From Ottelia alismoides (Eukaryota; Streptophyta; Magnoliopsida; Alismatales; Hydrocharitaceae), in assembly GCA_037367405.1 (NCBI GenBank), contig JAZKJV010008265.1, positions 496,001 to 560,000 of the forward strand: DNA of 64,000 nt, in the 5' to 3' direction. The notes under the pieces were generated by a model, which saw only the letters and a list, made by a program, of their open reading frames with translations, was not told where the DNA came from and did no database searches. How positions within the stretch are numbered: position 1 is the stretch's first letter; each line of letters opens with the position of its first letter. Shown here piece by piece: positions 20,950-31,517 of this stretch. The translations under genes and the position numbers were made by a program.

Positions 20950-20982
20950 CGCGCCTCACGTGCAGACCCCACGTGAGGCGCG
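20950..20982 (+). promoter_or_regulatory. G-box hairpin in element A 3' LTR
   Basis: Same perfect 13-bp arms as at 5406-5438, unchanged despite substitutions around it. Confidence 0.65.
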
Positions 20983-21594
20983 TGATATTTGCATTAAAAC
21001 CCTGCCGGGTTTCAATAATTGTATAATGGCCCTGAAAATAAAATTAAACGTTCATTTTTATTGTAATTTTTGCATGGATGCCCCTGTCACTTATTTTATT
21101 TGCAAAAATACCCCTGCCAGGCCATGTATTTTTTGTATGCTTTGTCCATTTATTTTGTGCTTCATATTTCCTTGAAAAATTTTGTAAAAATGGATATAAG
21201 CTCCTGTTTGGTTGTTCTTGCATGCCATAATTTTAGTTTTTAATTTTATTGCATTTTTGCATTTATTAAAAATCTAAAACATGCCTTTTAATTACTGTCT
21301 AACTTATAAAATTCCAAAAAAATATTCAAAGACCTCGAAAAATTCCAAAAAAAATTCCCTAGTATGTATTTTGACCTATTTTAGTGTCAGTCCAAAAATC
21401 CCTAAAAATCTCAAAAGAAAAATCTTAAAAATTCAAAAATGCACAAAAACTTCAAAAAAATGTATAAAATCAAAGAAAAATCAAAAAATATGAACTTAGT
21501 TCCTATTTATGCTATATTTTATTAATATCTTTATTAGAAAAATAGTGTGGAAAACTTTTGAGGCTGTTTGCTATTTTTAATTCCTATTTTGCTT

Positions 21595-21599
21595 ACAAC
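21595..21599. repeat. Target-site duplication of element B (left copy)
   Basis: ACAAC before B's 5' LTR and ACAGC at 35003-35007 after its 3' LTR. A's uninterrupted 5' LTR has ACAGC at this place, so the left copy carries one G-to-A transition. Confidence 0.85.
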
Positions 21600-24226
21600 T
21601 GATGAATCCGTGATTCATCGCCTTTATTCTTTCATTTTGACTAAAATCCTTGGTAAAATGCATGTAAATATCCACTAATTCCATTTAATTAACATTCTAA
21701 CCACAAATATTAATATTATATAATTAACACTTAAATTATCCAAAATAAAAGCATAAAGAGAAAAAGGAAAATAAAAATACAAAGAAGGTTGTATATGTAA
21801 TATACAAACTGATCCTAACCCCGAGACCAGGTCTATATTGACCGGGTCGATAAGATAAATAAGTAGGGGGAGATAAGGATCCTAACTTATAAAAATATTC
21901 AGAAAATAAAGACCAAAAATATAATTTATCCATATTTCACCTTGTAAATACTTCACCTATTTTATTTATCATCAAAACCACTCCAAACCAAAACACTTCT
22001 TTTGTAAAAAGTGTTCATAAAAATATGTATTATTTTATAAAAATATTAGAAAAATATTTCGGTGCAAAAATAAAATAACCGTAATGAACCGGAAAAGCCG
22101 TAAAAGCCTAATTCCGAGGTTCATATCTATTTATAGAAAACTCCAAAATGACCAAACTCACTTTTAAAATCCGTTTTGTATATAATACTATTTATTAAAA
22201 AAAATCAGAAAAATAATCGGATAAAACTGGTGAGTTTCGGCTTTTTGGACCCGTTGTATATATGTACTATATGTATAAACTTCCCAGATTTTTAATTAAA
22301 TAACCGTAAATCCAATTAACCTAATTCTTTTTCCTAAAATCATCTAAAATTGTATATAAAAATATAAAAATAAAGATAAGTTAAAATACCAAAAAAATCC
22401 AGAGGCCCGAAGCCGCTACTTTTTTCGTCTGGGCCTTATAACTCGGTCGTATGAGCTCTGAAATTAGCAAACTCTGTCCCTAAAATTATATTTTTTAATT
22501 ATCTACAAAATGACACTAGTTTCGCTAAAATCGGAGTTAATGCGAAAAATACGGTTTTCGAGGTCCGTATTGGTATAATTGTACAAAATGCCGTAACTTA
22601 TATTATTATTTAATGCATTAAACCTTTATTTTTATTTAAAATAAATAATACCTTATTTATTTATCTATTTAAATTATGTATTTAATTAATTTATTAATTT
22701 TATTAAATACAATTTATATCTATATTATTCACTTATTACATATTTATATCTTATATGATTCTTTGTCTTTTTATCTATTTTGTCCTTTTCTTTTCTCTCC
22801 CCGCCAAGTGACGATCTCTTATTGGTTTTTTTTCTTCTCTCTCTTTTTGCTTCCCTTTCCCATCTCCTTCCCCGATTCTTCTTCCCCAAGCAACCGTCTT
22901 CTTCCTCCTCAAACCCATCTCTTCTGGCAGCCCAACTCCCTCAACGGCTTGGCCGTTGCCGGCCGTTGCTCAACCACCTGCGATCCCATCACCGCGGCCG
23001 GTGACCGCACCGATCTTCTTCTACTTAAGGGGAGTCCATCCACATCCGAGAAGATATCCGCCATTAGTTTCTCTTCTCCACCTTAGAGCTCCGAGAGAGG
23101 TGACAGCTCCATCGTTGAGCGTCCGGCGAAGGGAGACGGCGAGATCACGCGCCGGCGTGGAAGCCTTCGCTCCGCCACGCAGCAGCCTCTGTCTCCGTCG
23201 GGCATCGAGGCTACGACAGTGGAGCTTCTCCAAGCTCTACTCCACAGGCGAGAACCATTCAATAGATTCCGGTTAGTTTCCTTCATTCTCTCTCTTCCTC
23301 TCCTACATATTCTGCTTTTTTTCTCTTCCTCTCGGTTCTACTTATTTCTCTTCTCACAACCCCCTCCATCCAACTTTGATCCATTTTTTTCTCTTCCATT
23401 TCTCCATGTTCTCTGTCGTCCACTGCAATTCTGCTCTCACGCATATGATAATCACCGATCATGCTCAGTAATCGGAGCATTGCTCTGTTCCGATCCTTTA
23501 CTGCCGCAGGGAATTTTTTTTACTCATCCATATCATCGTATAACATTGGATCGAGCTCTGGAGTTCGAATCGGAACCATTTTTTGCAGGTAATCAGCATC
23601 TGGAGCTTTGGTTTGAAACCACCGCATCTGATTCGAACATTCGATCAACCTTGAGAACTCGCATCCATCGTCAGCTTGGAGGAGAAATCACCGAGAATTA
23701 GATATTATTATTTACTCTTCTTCATCAATCATCTGGAGTAAACGGGACAGCAATCGATCATCATCTGAGCGGAATCACCTGCATCCATCTGAAAATCACG
23801 CATCATTGAATCTCATGAACGCCTTGAATCAAATCCTAACATTGTATATCATTAGTATTCAAAATGTTTGCAGGATTCCGTTGACCATTTGCAGCCACTT
23901 GAAATTGGAAGTATGAGTACTATTAGGTGCTACAGGAAGCAATTACAACCCACGAGCTCTTAAAGGAAATCCGTAGATTGGAGACGAAGCCTTCGCCTTG
24001 AAGCATCACCGACATTAGGATCTGATCGATGATCGCCACCTGCGAAGAACCCGGACTGTGAAGAATAACTACCGCCTGGAGTCCTTCAATTTTGGGAACG
24101 AACGAGGAAGAACAGGTACCAGCTCCAGATCTTGGTGAGCCGTTCGATTGGCTCAAATCCGACGATCCAGAGCTCCACCGCCCACCACTCAAGACAATTG
24201 CGAACAAGTCCAACCGTTTTAGAGCA

Positions 24227-24243
24227 CACGTGCACGGCACGTG
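24227..24243 (+). promoter_or_regulatory. G-box hairpin, element B 5' LTR
   Basis: CACGTGC-acg-GCACGTG, a perfect 7-bp inverted repeat with a G-box in each arm. The 3' LTR copy is at 34144-34160. It is in the same relative place as the different but analogous hairpin in A. Confidence 0.6.
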
Positions 24244-25006
24244 ACGATCTGTGACTTTTGCGTTACACACCTCCAGCTTTCTGCATGTTGCACATACACC
24301 CTATTATTCCCTTAAACTTGCATCTATACCCCCTGTTTGTATATAACTATCATACTATATACTCTACATAATAAATAAAAACCAAAAATATAAAAATACA
24401 TTAAAATACTCAAAAATATTATATTTTACATAATATACAGTATAAATACGTTTTAAAAAAAACTCAAAACAAAATAAAAATCGGATATAAAAATCAATAA
24501 AAAAATATAAAACACACAAAATTTCAAAAATTCGTAACTAACTCAATAAAAATCGTCTAGAAACGCACAATATATCATTTTAAAGGGATTTTCATCTAGT
24601 TTCTACAGAAAATACAATAAAAATATTTTAGCATCTTTTTCACTCTTAAAAATCCAAAACACGTCACTGTTTTCAATAAACGTTTTGTTTTCTACATTAG
24701 AAGTTAACCAAAACCCATAAAAATCATAAAAACCATCTAAAAATCCATAAAAACAGTAAAACACACTAAAAATATAAAAATAACAAAACTAAAATCAAAT
24801 AAAAATTTAGAAAAATTATTAAAAATAAAATAAAAATCAGGAAACCCTTATCCTAAGTTTTTGTACTAATTCTCCCTAGTTTAATACAGTTTGCCTCCCT
24901 GAGTTCGACACTCCCGTACGAATCCACTATACACATTTGTTTAGGAGTATAAATAAAAATAAAAGATTATTAAGTAAACCTTAATCTTTTCTGACAAAAC
25001 TCACCT

Positions 25007-25020
25007 GGTCGACAACGACC
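25007..25020 (+). other. U5-end hairpin, element B 5' LTR
   Basis: GGTCG-acaa-CGACC. The stem differs from that of A and C/E but still pairs perfectly. In the 3' LTR (34924-34937) the last pair is weakened by a C-to-T change. Confidence 0.55.
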
Positions 25021-25087
25021 GCGATTTTCTTTGTTTCCTCTTTTGCAGGGATAAAGAAACAAGTGATCGAGTGACGTGTTTTTCAGA

Positions 25088-25105
25088 TGGCGCCGTTGCC
25101 GGGGA
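25088..25105 (+). promoter_or_regulatory. Primer-binding site of element B (tRNA-Asp)
   Basis: TGGCGCCGTTGCCGGGGA starts two bases after the LTR. It is a full 18-nt complement of the plant tRNA-Asp 3' end including CCA. It is the only one of the four PBSs in the window with no mismatch. Confidence 0.93.
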
Positions 25106-26250
25106 GGCAGCGCTAGGACGAGTCGCGAGAACCTTAGGATAGATTTCATATTCGCGATTTTATTTCTCTGACCTCACTGTTTCTTGTTTCTGATTTGTGC
25201 AGCACAGCTCGAGCCGCGCATCTCAGAACCGCGAAACCAAGTAGTTTAGAATTCTTGTAATTTTCTTGTAAAAAAACATATAAAAAAGTGTCGTAGAAAG
25301 GGGCCTCGTAAAGGCATCCCGACTTGTACGTTTCTCGGGGTCTGTTTCACCAGGGCTGTACTCCTGGGGGAGCAGGGCACCCACCGCGGCTTTTTCGATC
25401 GCGATTCCTCTCGACGGTTTTCCGCGGCTTTTCCGAGATAGGTGCTTGTTAGGTGTTTTACGGCTTTTTCCCTTCTCTGCGCATCGTAGCTTAGCTTAGT
25501 TTAGATGCTTGCATAGGATTCGACACCTAGGTGCTTGTATCTAGGGCCAATCCCAAAAACACAAAAATACGTTAGACGATTTTTCTCTGAAAATATCCAA
25601 AAAAAAGTGAAAACCGAAAATTAAAACAGGGACTGCTAATCTATCTGACTTTAAAACAAACGTAAGGACTCACCTGTTTTGGGAGAGCAATCCCCGAAAA
25701 ACTGATTCATCGATCTCATCTCCAGATCAGCGAGAGAGAGACGACCCATAAGGTAGAGCTAGAGTCCGAGCTTCTATCGAAATACTACTTAGTTCACGCC
25801 TTGATTCACCTTATTTCAGTGGGTGCTCTCGGATAGCCGGAAACGGTCCGAGTTCACTTAGAAGAGTGGAAGGTTTAGAGGACACTGCGTAAGGCTCCGT
25901 CCTCAAGTAACACGGGTAGCCGGAAACGGTCCGTACTTACTTCCATACTGGCTGAGACTAGGTGAGTTCTGGTGAGAACTCGGGACAGTACGACGTGGAA
26001 GTCTCGGGCACCTATCTAATCTCGTTTATCTGAGAGAATGTTGTTTGCCAATCAACCATAAAACCGAAAAGATAAACGACCGAACTCTTACGGTCATCAC
26101 CTGGGTTGCGTTGGTGAAATCGGGGTTTGCTTTGTGTTTGACTTGTGGTGTGAGTCCTATCTTTCATATCTATCTCTGAGATCTATCGCAATCACTCGTT
26201 ATCTGCGTCTTGTCTAGAATCGATTTTTTTCTTTTCTTCTTGAAGTCACG
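25106..26250 (+). other. Element B 5' leader
   Basis: Contains the leader hairpin CCAGG/CCTGG (25350-25367) followed by CACCGCGGC. A 17-bp direct repeat TAGCCGGAAACGGTCCG lies at 25834-25850 and 25917-25933. The leader is shorter than in A and E. I see no ORF that looks coding. Confidence 0.7.
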
Positions 26251-26496
26251 ATGATGGGTAGATGATCTCTTAGGCCGACTCTTGCGGCATCACTTTCAGG
26301 CACATCTACCCGATCATCTAGGTCAGCTCAAGAAGTCTCATGTCTTGAGCCTAAGTTGATTCTTCCTATCTTCTCCGAGTGTGACTCTGACCTCGGAGAA
26401 TCATCTCCTTTCATTTTCCTATCTTCTCCATCTCCTTCTATCCCTTTATTTTCGTCTCCATTGAGCCAACCTTCAGTTACAGTGACAGCTGAGCAG

Positions 26497-29307
26497 ATGT
26501 ATGAGACCCACGAGTCAGTTTCAGATCAGATGAGAGATCCGGGTCCACGAGTTGCTGAGACGAGGGTGCGGATTGAGCAGCCGACATCGGGAGCTGAGTC
26601 AGTTTCTACTTCAACTTTGCCTATTTTTCTGATTGATTCATACTTCGTTTCATTACTGCCCAAGTTTCATGGAAAGCCGCACGAAGAGCCGTATGAGCAT
26701 CTTTACGAGTTTGAGGAGATTTGCAGCACTCGATTCTATTCCGATATTACACCTGATGATGCTTTGAAGAAGACCTTTCCCTTGACACTCAAGGATAGAG
26801 CCGTGAGATGGTTCCGACTTCTGGGAAAGGAGCGAGCTAGCTGGGGTACGCTTCGAATAGCTTTTCTGAGGAAATTTTACCCCATTAGCCGAGCTAATTT
26901 TATGCGGTCGGTTATCAGAGACTTCACACACGATCCCCACGAGCCACTTCAGGATATGTGGCTTCGATTTCAGATTCTTCTGAGGAGATTCCCGGACCAT
27001 GGGATCTCCAGAGCTGAGTTAGCTCAGATATTTTATATGGGGATGACCGTAGAGCAGCAAGCATTGGTCGATGCCTCCTGTGGCGGTTCACACCGCAGTC
27101 TTGACGAAGACTCTTTATGGAATCTCTTCGGAGAGATTTCTGATGTTAAGACGACACACGAGGGTGATGCCAGACCACTTCGATGCGATCTACCTCCCGT
27201 AAATTTAGGGATCGCACATAAGGTAGTTGATGTGGATACTGATGCAGTCTCGAGGATGGACGTTGAGCCAGTAGTGGAGAGGTCTTATTCTCAGAGATCG
27301 ACTCTTCTTCCGTTGAGTTTTCAGCCGGAGTATGAGTCGGTACCGTGCTTCCCTGTTCAGGAACCTTGGATACCTACTCTTCAGGTAATCCAAGACACCG
27401 AGCGAGAGCCCTTGCTGTTTCAGCCAACGTATCAACCGATGCAGTTTCCATATCAGGACCATTGCTACGAGCAGCCACCTCAGGAGCATATCTTCTCATA
27501 TTCACTTGATCATTCCGAGCGTCTTCAGCAACCTGAGATGGATGTGGGACACTACTTCGAGAGCCTTGATATAGACGGTCCCACATTCGACCATTTTGTC
27601 CGTCTAATTCATGAGCAGGCTATAGACCGTAGAGAGCAGATGGACACCTTCAGAGATTTTATTGCCAGCATCGTCACAGGTCAAAGTCCAGTTTCAGATT
27701 TTTCTATCTCACCCGAATTGTTGAATTCTATTCCCTCCAGTTCCCATGATGATCGGAAGCAGCCTACAGTTGTTGAGACATTTAGGAGCGCGGAGTGTGT
27801 AGCAGGCAACGGCGCGGGAGCACATTCAGATTTTGATTCTCCATGTAGCGAAGGCGAAAAATCACAAAAAAATAGAAAAAGAAGAAAATCCAAAAAGAAA
27901 AATAAAGACAAGACTTCGGATTCTTCTGATAGATCTATAGTTTCTACTCTTCACAGAGCTAGTCCCCGTTTTAGAAAAAGATCTTCATCTTTTTCTTCTG
28001 ATCCTCCGAGTGTACATACTGACATGGAGGATGTACAGATTCCCTTCCCAGATGCTGTGAATTTAGGAAGGGGTGAAAAATCAGAAAATTTTAAAAAGAT
28101 TCAAGAATCGAAGTTTACGAAAGAGATGCTGGACCGAATTCAGATCAGGCTCACTCTTTCGGAGGCATTGGTCCACATTCCTCTTCTTCGGAAATGCTTG
28201 AAGCAACATACCACGCCGAAAAGAAAGAAGAGGAGAAATCATTGCTCTGAGAAACAAGTGTTGACCATTGCCACTTGTTGCGCCATCCAGCACACATCTT
28301 CCAAGAAGCAAAAGAAAAGTATTGGAGCACCATTCATTAACTGTCGGATTTCAGATCATGAGTTTGAGCACACCTTATTAGACAGCGGTTCGTCAATGAA
28401 CATATTACCCTTCCATCTTATCGAGACTCTTCATTTAGGACCTCTGAAGCGAGCTAGAATGATTCTCCAATTTCCTGACCGATCGGTCAAGAGGCCGAAG
28501 GGTATACTTAATGACGTTGTCGTGATGGTACAAGGCACAAAATTCACTGTGGATTTTGTTGTCTTAGACTCTAACTCTTCGGTACCATCACAGGATGCTG
28601 CCATCATTCTTGGTCGGCCTTTTCTGCATGCAGCTAAGGCCATTATTGATTATGGGATGGATAGTGTCACGTTCCCTCCCAGCAGCACAGAGCCGAGCTC
28701 CGAGCCTATAGAGACTCTGCTAGTAGACGAAAGTGCTTCCGAACCATCAGAGACAGAGGCATGTGAGATCACAGCTGAGATTAGACAAGATCATATCCAT
28801 TCTGATTCTATAAAGACTCGAGATTTCCTTTCCCAAGAGGAAAACTCAGAGATCACATCTTTTGGTGATCCGAGTACACATGTCTGGAGATGTGTTGACG
28901 AGATCCAGAGTATCTATGTCATTGAGACAAAACAGCTGGTGGCACGAACTTCGAAGGCCGATCTTGTTTCGATTGTTGATCATTCACTCGAGCCTTCCTG
29001 TTGTGAGATTATTGAGCCCTCTTTTCACGAAGATTCAGATAAGGGCTTAGCTGATGAGGAGATAGATCAGATCGCAGCAGAATTTGACCTCTTTCTTGAG
29101 TCTACATCAGAGACCATGGAGCAGATCTCAGAGGTAGGTTTTGTTCATCTTTTCGGTCATCTGGGCCGCTCCTCACCGGTCGACACAGATCAGGGATTCT
29201 CTGATTCGGATATGGATATCTCTGAGGATGACCCTGATGTCGACCTACATCTTGTACATTCTATCATTCCTAGGTCGCGCAAGAAGGCTAATCTTCGGTT
29301 TTCATGA
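26497..29307 (+). CDS. gag: Element B Gag-protease polyprotein
   Basis: A 936-codon ORF from the first usable ATG (26497). The frame is open from 26266, and an ATG at 26251 lies in the same frame but meets TGA at 26263. Order: Ser/Pro-rich N-terminus (upstream codons resemble E's ORF0), Retrotrans_gag capsid (about residues 45-190; HGKPHEEPYEHL, LKDRAVRWF, FYPISRANFMRS, DASCGGS), Gln/Pro-rich region, Lys/Arg cluster near 27860-27910, linker IPFPDAV, protease with DSGSS (Asp629, 28381) and IILGRPFL, and an acidic Ser/Glu/Asp tail of about 190 residues. There is no zinc knuckle. It would build particles and cleave itself, but lacks every replication enzyme. Intactness over 2.8 kb suggests recent coding selection. 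Confidence 0.9.
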   Translation: MYETHESVSDQMRDPGPRVAETRVRIEQPTSGAESVSTSTLPIFLIDSYFVSLLPKFHGKPHEEPYEHLYEFEEICSTRFYSDITPDDALKKTFPLTLKDRAVRWFRLLGKERASWGTLRIAFLRKFYPISRANFMRSVIRDFTHDPHEPLQDMWLRFQILLRRFPDHGISRAELAQIFYMGMTVEQQALVDASCGGSHRSLDEDSLWNLFGEISDVKTTHEGDARPLRCDLPPVNLGIAHKVVDVDTDAVSRMDVEPVVERSYSQRSTLLPLSFQPEYESVPCFPVQEPWIPTLQVIQDTEREPLLFQPTYQPMQFPYQDHCYEQPPQEHIFSYSLDHSERLQQPEMDVGHYFESLDIDGPTFDHFVRLIHEQAIDRREQMDTFRDFIASIVTGQSPVSDFSISPELLNSIPSSSHDDRKQPTVVETFRSAECVAGNGAGAHSDFDSPCSEGEKSQKNRKRRKSKKKNKDKTSDSSDRSIVSTLHRASPRFRKRSSSFSSDPPSVHTDMEDVQIPFPDAVNLGRGEKSENFKKIQESKFTKEMLDRIQIRLTLSEALVHIPLLRKCLKQHTTPKRKKRRNHCSEKQVLTIATCCAIQHTSSKKQKKSIGAPFINCRISDHEFEHTLLDSGSSMNILPFHLIETLHLGPLKRARMILQFPDRSVKRPKGILNDVVVMVQGTKFTVDFVVLDSNSSVPSQDAAIILGRPFLHAAKAIIDYGMDSVTFPPSSTEPSSEPIETLLVDESASEPSETEACEITAEIRQDHIHSDSIKTRDFLSQEENSEITSFGDPSTHVWRCVDEIQSIYVIETKQLVARTSKADLVSIVDHSLEPSCCEIIEPSFHEDSDKGLADEEIDQIAAEFDLFLESTSETMEQISEVGFVHLFGHLGRSSPVDTDQGFSDSDMDISEDDPDVDLHLVHSIIPRSRKKANLRFS

Positions 29308-29424
29308 GCTTATACAGTTCGTTGATTTGTTCATCTTGCTTTTTCATCTTGTACATATGTGTTTTTGATTTTATTCCTTCTTCCTTCCGTTTGTCTTACA
29401 CCCTTAGGTTCATCTAGAATTTTG
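29308..29424 (+). other. Element B junction between protease tail and hairpin array
   Basis: About 115 T-rich bases, where an autonomous relative would carry over 3 kb of RT, RNase H and integrase. No pol remnant can be read in any frame, so the loss is complete and not a recent internal truncation. Confidence 0.6.
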
Positions 29425-29921
29425 CTATACTTAGGATGTGCTTTATCCTAAGTATAGGCGGGTGTAGACACCATGTTGTTTGTATCGTCCTGTTCGGTCA
29501 CCCCTGTTGTTGCTTATACTTAGGGTGTGCTTTACCCTAAGTATAGGGGGGGTGATCTCGCTCATACCGCCTTTTGATCGTCGGCGTTTTTGTCTCGTCT
29601 GCTCCCTCGCTTGTCCCTCACCTTTTGATTTTCGTCTCTATACTTAGGGATATTTTACCCTAAGTATAGGGGGGACAAGCCGAGCCGCTGAGTATGTACA
29701 TTCTCTTGACCTCGATCATCTTCGGTTTTGAGTATGTTATCCTTAGGATCACTTGATCTTAAGTATAGAGGAGATGATCGACTTCTATTCATTCATTCAT
29801 TATTCATTGTGTCCTTGTAGTATAGTTTCTTTTCACCGATCTATACTTAGCCCGAGTTATGTCTTCCTTTGTCGCTTCTTTGATCACTATGAGGACATAG
29901 TTCACGCTAAGTATAGGGGGG
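29425..29921 (+). repeat. Element B array of five PPT-like hairpins
   Basis: Inverted repeats with arms TATACTTAGG and CCTAAGTATA and trailing G-runs at 29425-29462, 29515-29552, 29638-29674 and 29841-29921. A degraded copy is at about 29737-29772. The last has the long-loop form with inner arms GAGTTATGTC and GACATAGTTC, matching A's fourth hairpin. Arm variants co-vary: the GGAT arm faces ATCC, the GGGT arm faces ACCC. Confidence 0.8.
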
Positions 29922-31480
29922 TGTCGTGTATATATGCTATATATACTTGAGAAGCCATAACTCGTACTTTCTCGTATTTTTAATAATAAGGCTTCTTAAA
30001 AGTATGTGTGTATATTTTGGGTTTTTAAAAGCCGCAAGAAAACCGTAAAAATATTTTATAAAAAATGGCTTAAAAAAATTGTAGATAAAAAAATTGTAAA
30101 ATTCTTTGATAAAATCCTTAAACATTTGAAAAATAAAATCCATGTAAAATCTTGTATAAAAGTCGTATAACTTGTATATAAAACTTGTATAAAATCCTTT
30201 GTAAAATACACAAAAATCCGTGTAAAATTTGCGTAAATCAAATTAATTCACTAACTTTTACAAAAAGACCCCTAAAATTGAAAAGTTTTAAAATCCAATA
30301 AAAATTTGCAAAATTCTTTAAAATCCACTTAAAACATTTAAGCCGAAAAATTTACCTCATAAAACATTGTTGCATTCATTAGCATTTTTCAGAACAAGTT
30401 TGATTCTTGAACCGCATGGATCTAAGTCTGAGAGATGGAGCTTGGTTTAGACCTTAATCCACTTAATTCAAGAGGGACTTTATTAGGATCAGGAATTGAG
30501 ACTCCTCAGGTCTTATAGACTTAATTCTTTGGGTTCCATAAGACCGTGTTCGGAATTCAACTTGAAAGTGCCTAAGTAGGACACCTGGTGTCATCCGTTG
30601 AACTCTTCTCCATTTGAATCAATTTTGAACTCAAGCACTCTGCACTTAGCTCGACCTGCCTGGGGTTGCGAAGGGCAATCCATTTCAGTAGTGCATTTCC
30701 ATCCTTATCTGGTGGTGGTGATGTCTAAAGACGGGAGAGATTGGGGTTGAAATAAAGCTTCGGATGAGGGAAGGATCTGCTGGCACAATTTTTCCAAGAC
30801 CCCAAAAAATAGGCGGAATGAAAAGATGCTATATCTGTCGGGGCACAAAAGACCGATGCAGTGCAACAATCATTACTACCAAAGAAGCCAAATACACCAA
30901 ATTCCAAAAATGACCACAATGGTCCGAGCTTCAGAAAAGCCTGCATGTCTTTGTGGAGACTTGGCTAAACTGGCCAAGCTTCACCGGAGATGTGATTACA
31001 CTGATCACACTCCAGTTCTCTTCTCCTTCTTCTACCTTCTCTCTTACTCGATTGTGGACACAGTACGACCTGACCTTAGAAGGAAATACCTCCCTCCTCG
31101 AGGACTGAGCTGTTGGATAAGGGCCCAATGGAAGTGTGTAGCTGTATGGGCGGATTCTTCGCCTCTCTAGAGCGGGAAGAGCTAAAACTTCTCACACACA
31201 GTACAAATTATTTTCAAAGCCGAAAAGTTTGCGTGATGGATAGGTGGATCTGAGCTGGCTGTTGAGGTGAATCTGGATAAGGATTTGTGGAGCTTGAGGA
31301 CTGTCGAGGCTTAAATCCTAAGTCTAATAGAGTCCCGACACACTATTAATCTAAAGGTCTGAATCCAGGCTCCAAATTTTGGATAAAGTAAAATTCGGTT
31401 TAAAGAAACTAGCATGTTCTAAGTTCTTTTATTTTCCTTTTTCTTTTTCTTTTTGCTTGCACTTATTTATAGAATAAGTG
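29922..31480 (+). other. Element B 3' noncoding region
   Basis: A/T-rich first half (29930-30400) with TGTAAAAT-type words like A's duplicated block, then a segment collinear with A's 17080-18180. No coding sequence is apparent. Confidence 0.65.
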
Positions 31481-31517
31481 TTTGCTAAGGGACTAGCAAA
31501 GGTAAAGTATAGGGGAA
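31481..31517 (+). promoter_or_regulatory. Element B pre-PPT hairpin and polypurine tract
   Basis: TTTGCTA (31481-31487) pairs with TAGCAAA (31494-31500) around AGGGAC, followed by AAAGTATAGGGGAA directly before TGATG at 31518. It is a slightly weaker G-run than in A. Confidence 0.8.

Larger units (their letters stand above)
18216..21599 (+). repeat. Element A 3' LTR, left part (interrupted by element B)
   Basis: Repeats 2681 onward from TGATGAATCT. It breaks after GCTTACAAC at 21599, where B begins, and resumes at 35003 (ACAGCCAGCCCC), as the intact 5' LTR shows around 6047. A TTTTATTAT microsatellite at about 19046-19078 is expanded relative to the 5' LTR. Scattered substitutions and small indels separate the two LTRs, clearly more than between B's LTRs. 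The TATA box here is TATAAATA at 19817-19824. Confidence 0.92.
21600..25085 (+). repeat. Element B 5' LTR (3486 bp)
   Basis: Starts TGATGAATCC and ends TTTTTCA. The 5' end is a perfect palindrome (GATGAATC-cgt-GATTCATC). Layout matches A: AT-rich U3 with the purine block (21845-21882), GC-rich block (about 22790-24260), AT-rich tail. The sequence is largely different from A outside short shared blocks. Many short ORFs on both strands of the GC-rich block recur in the 3' LTR and are not considered genes. The core promoter is unclear in this copy: the 3' LTR has TATTTAAG at 32939, here changed to TACTTAAG. Confidence 0.92.

Noticed and set aside
22676..23701. ORFs in B's LTR (also 32593-33459) as possible captured gene
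   Set aside because: The translation starts as a hydrophobic Leu/Ile/Tyr run caused by TTATAT sequence and continues as low-complexity Ser/Pro. No domain. The frame differs between the two LTRs at several points.
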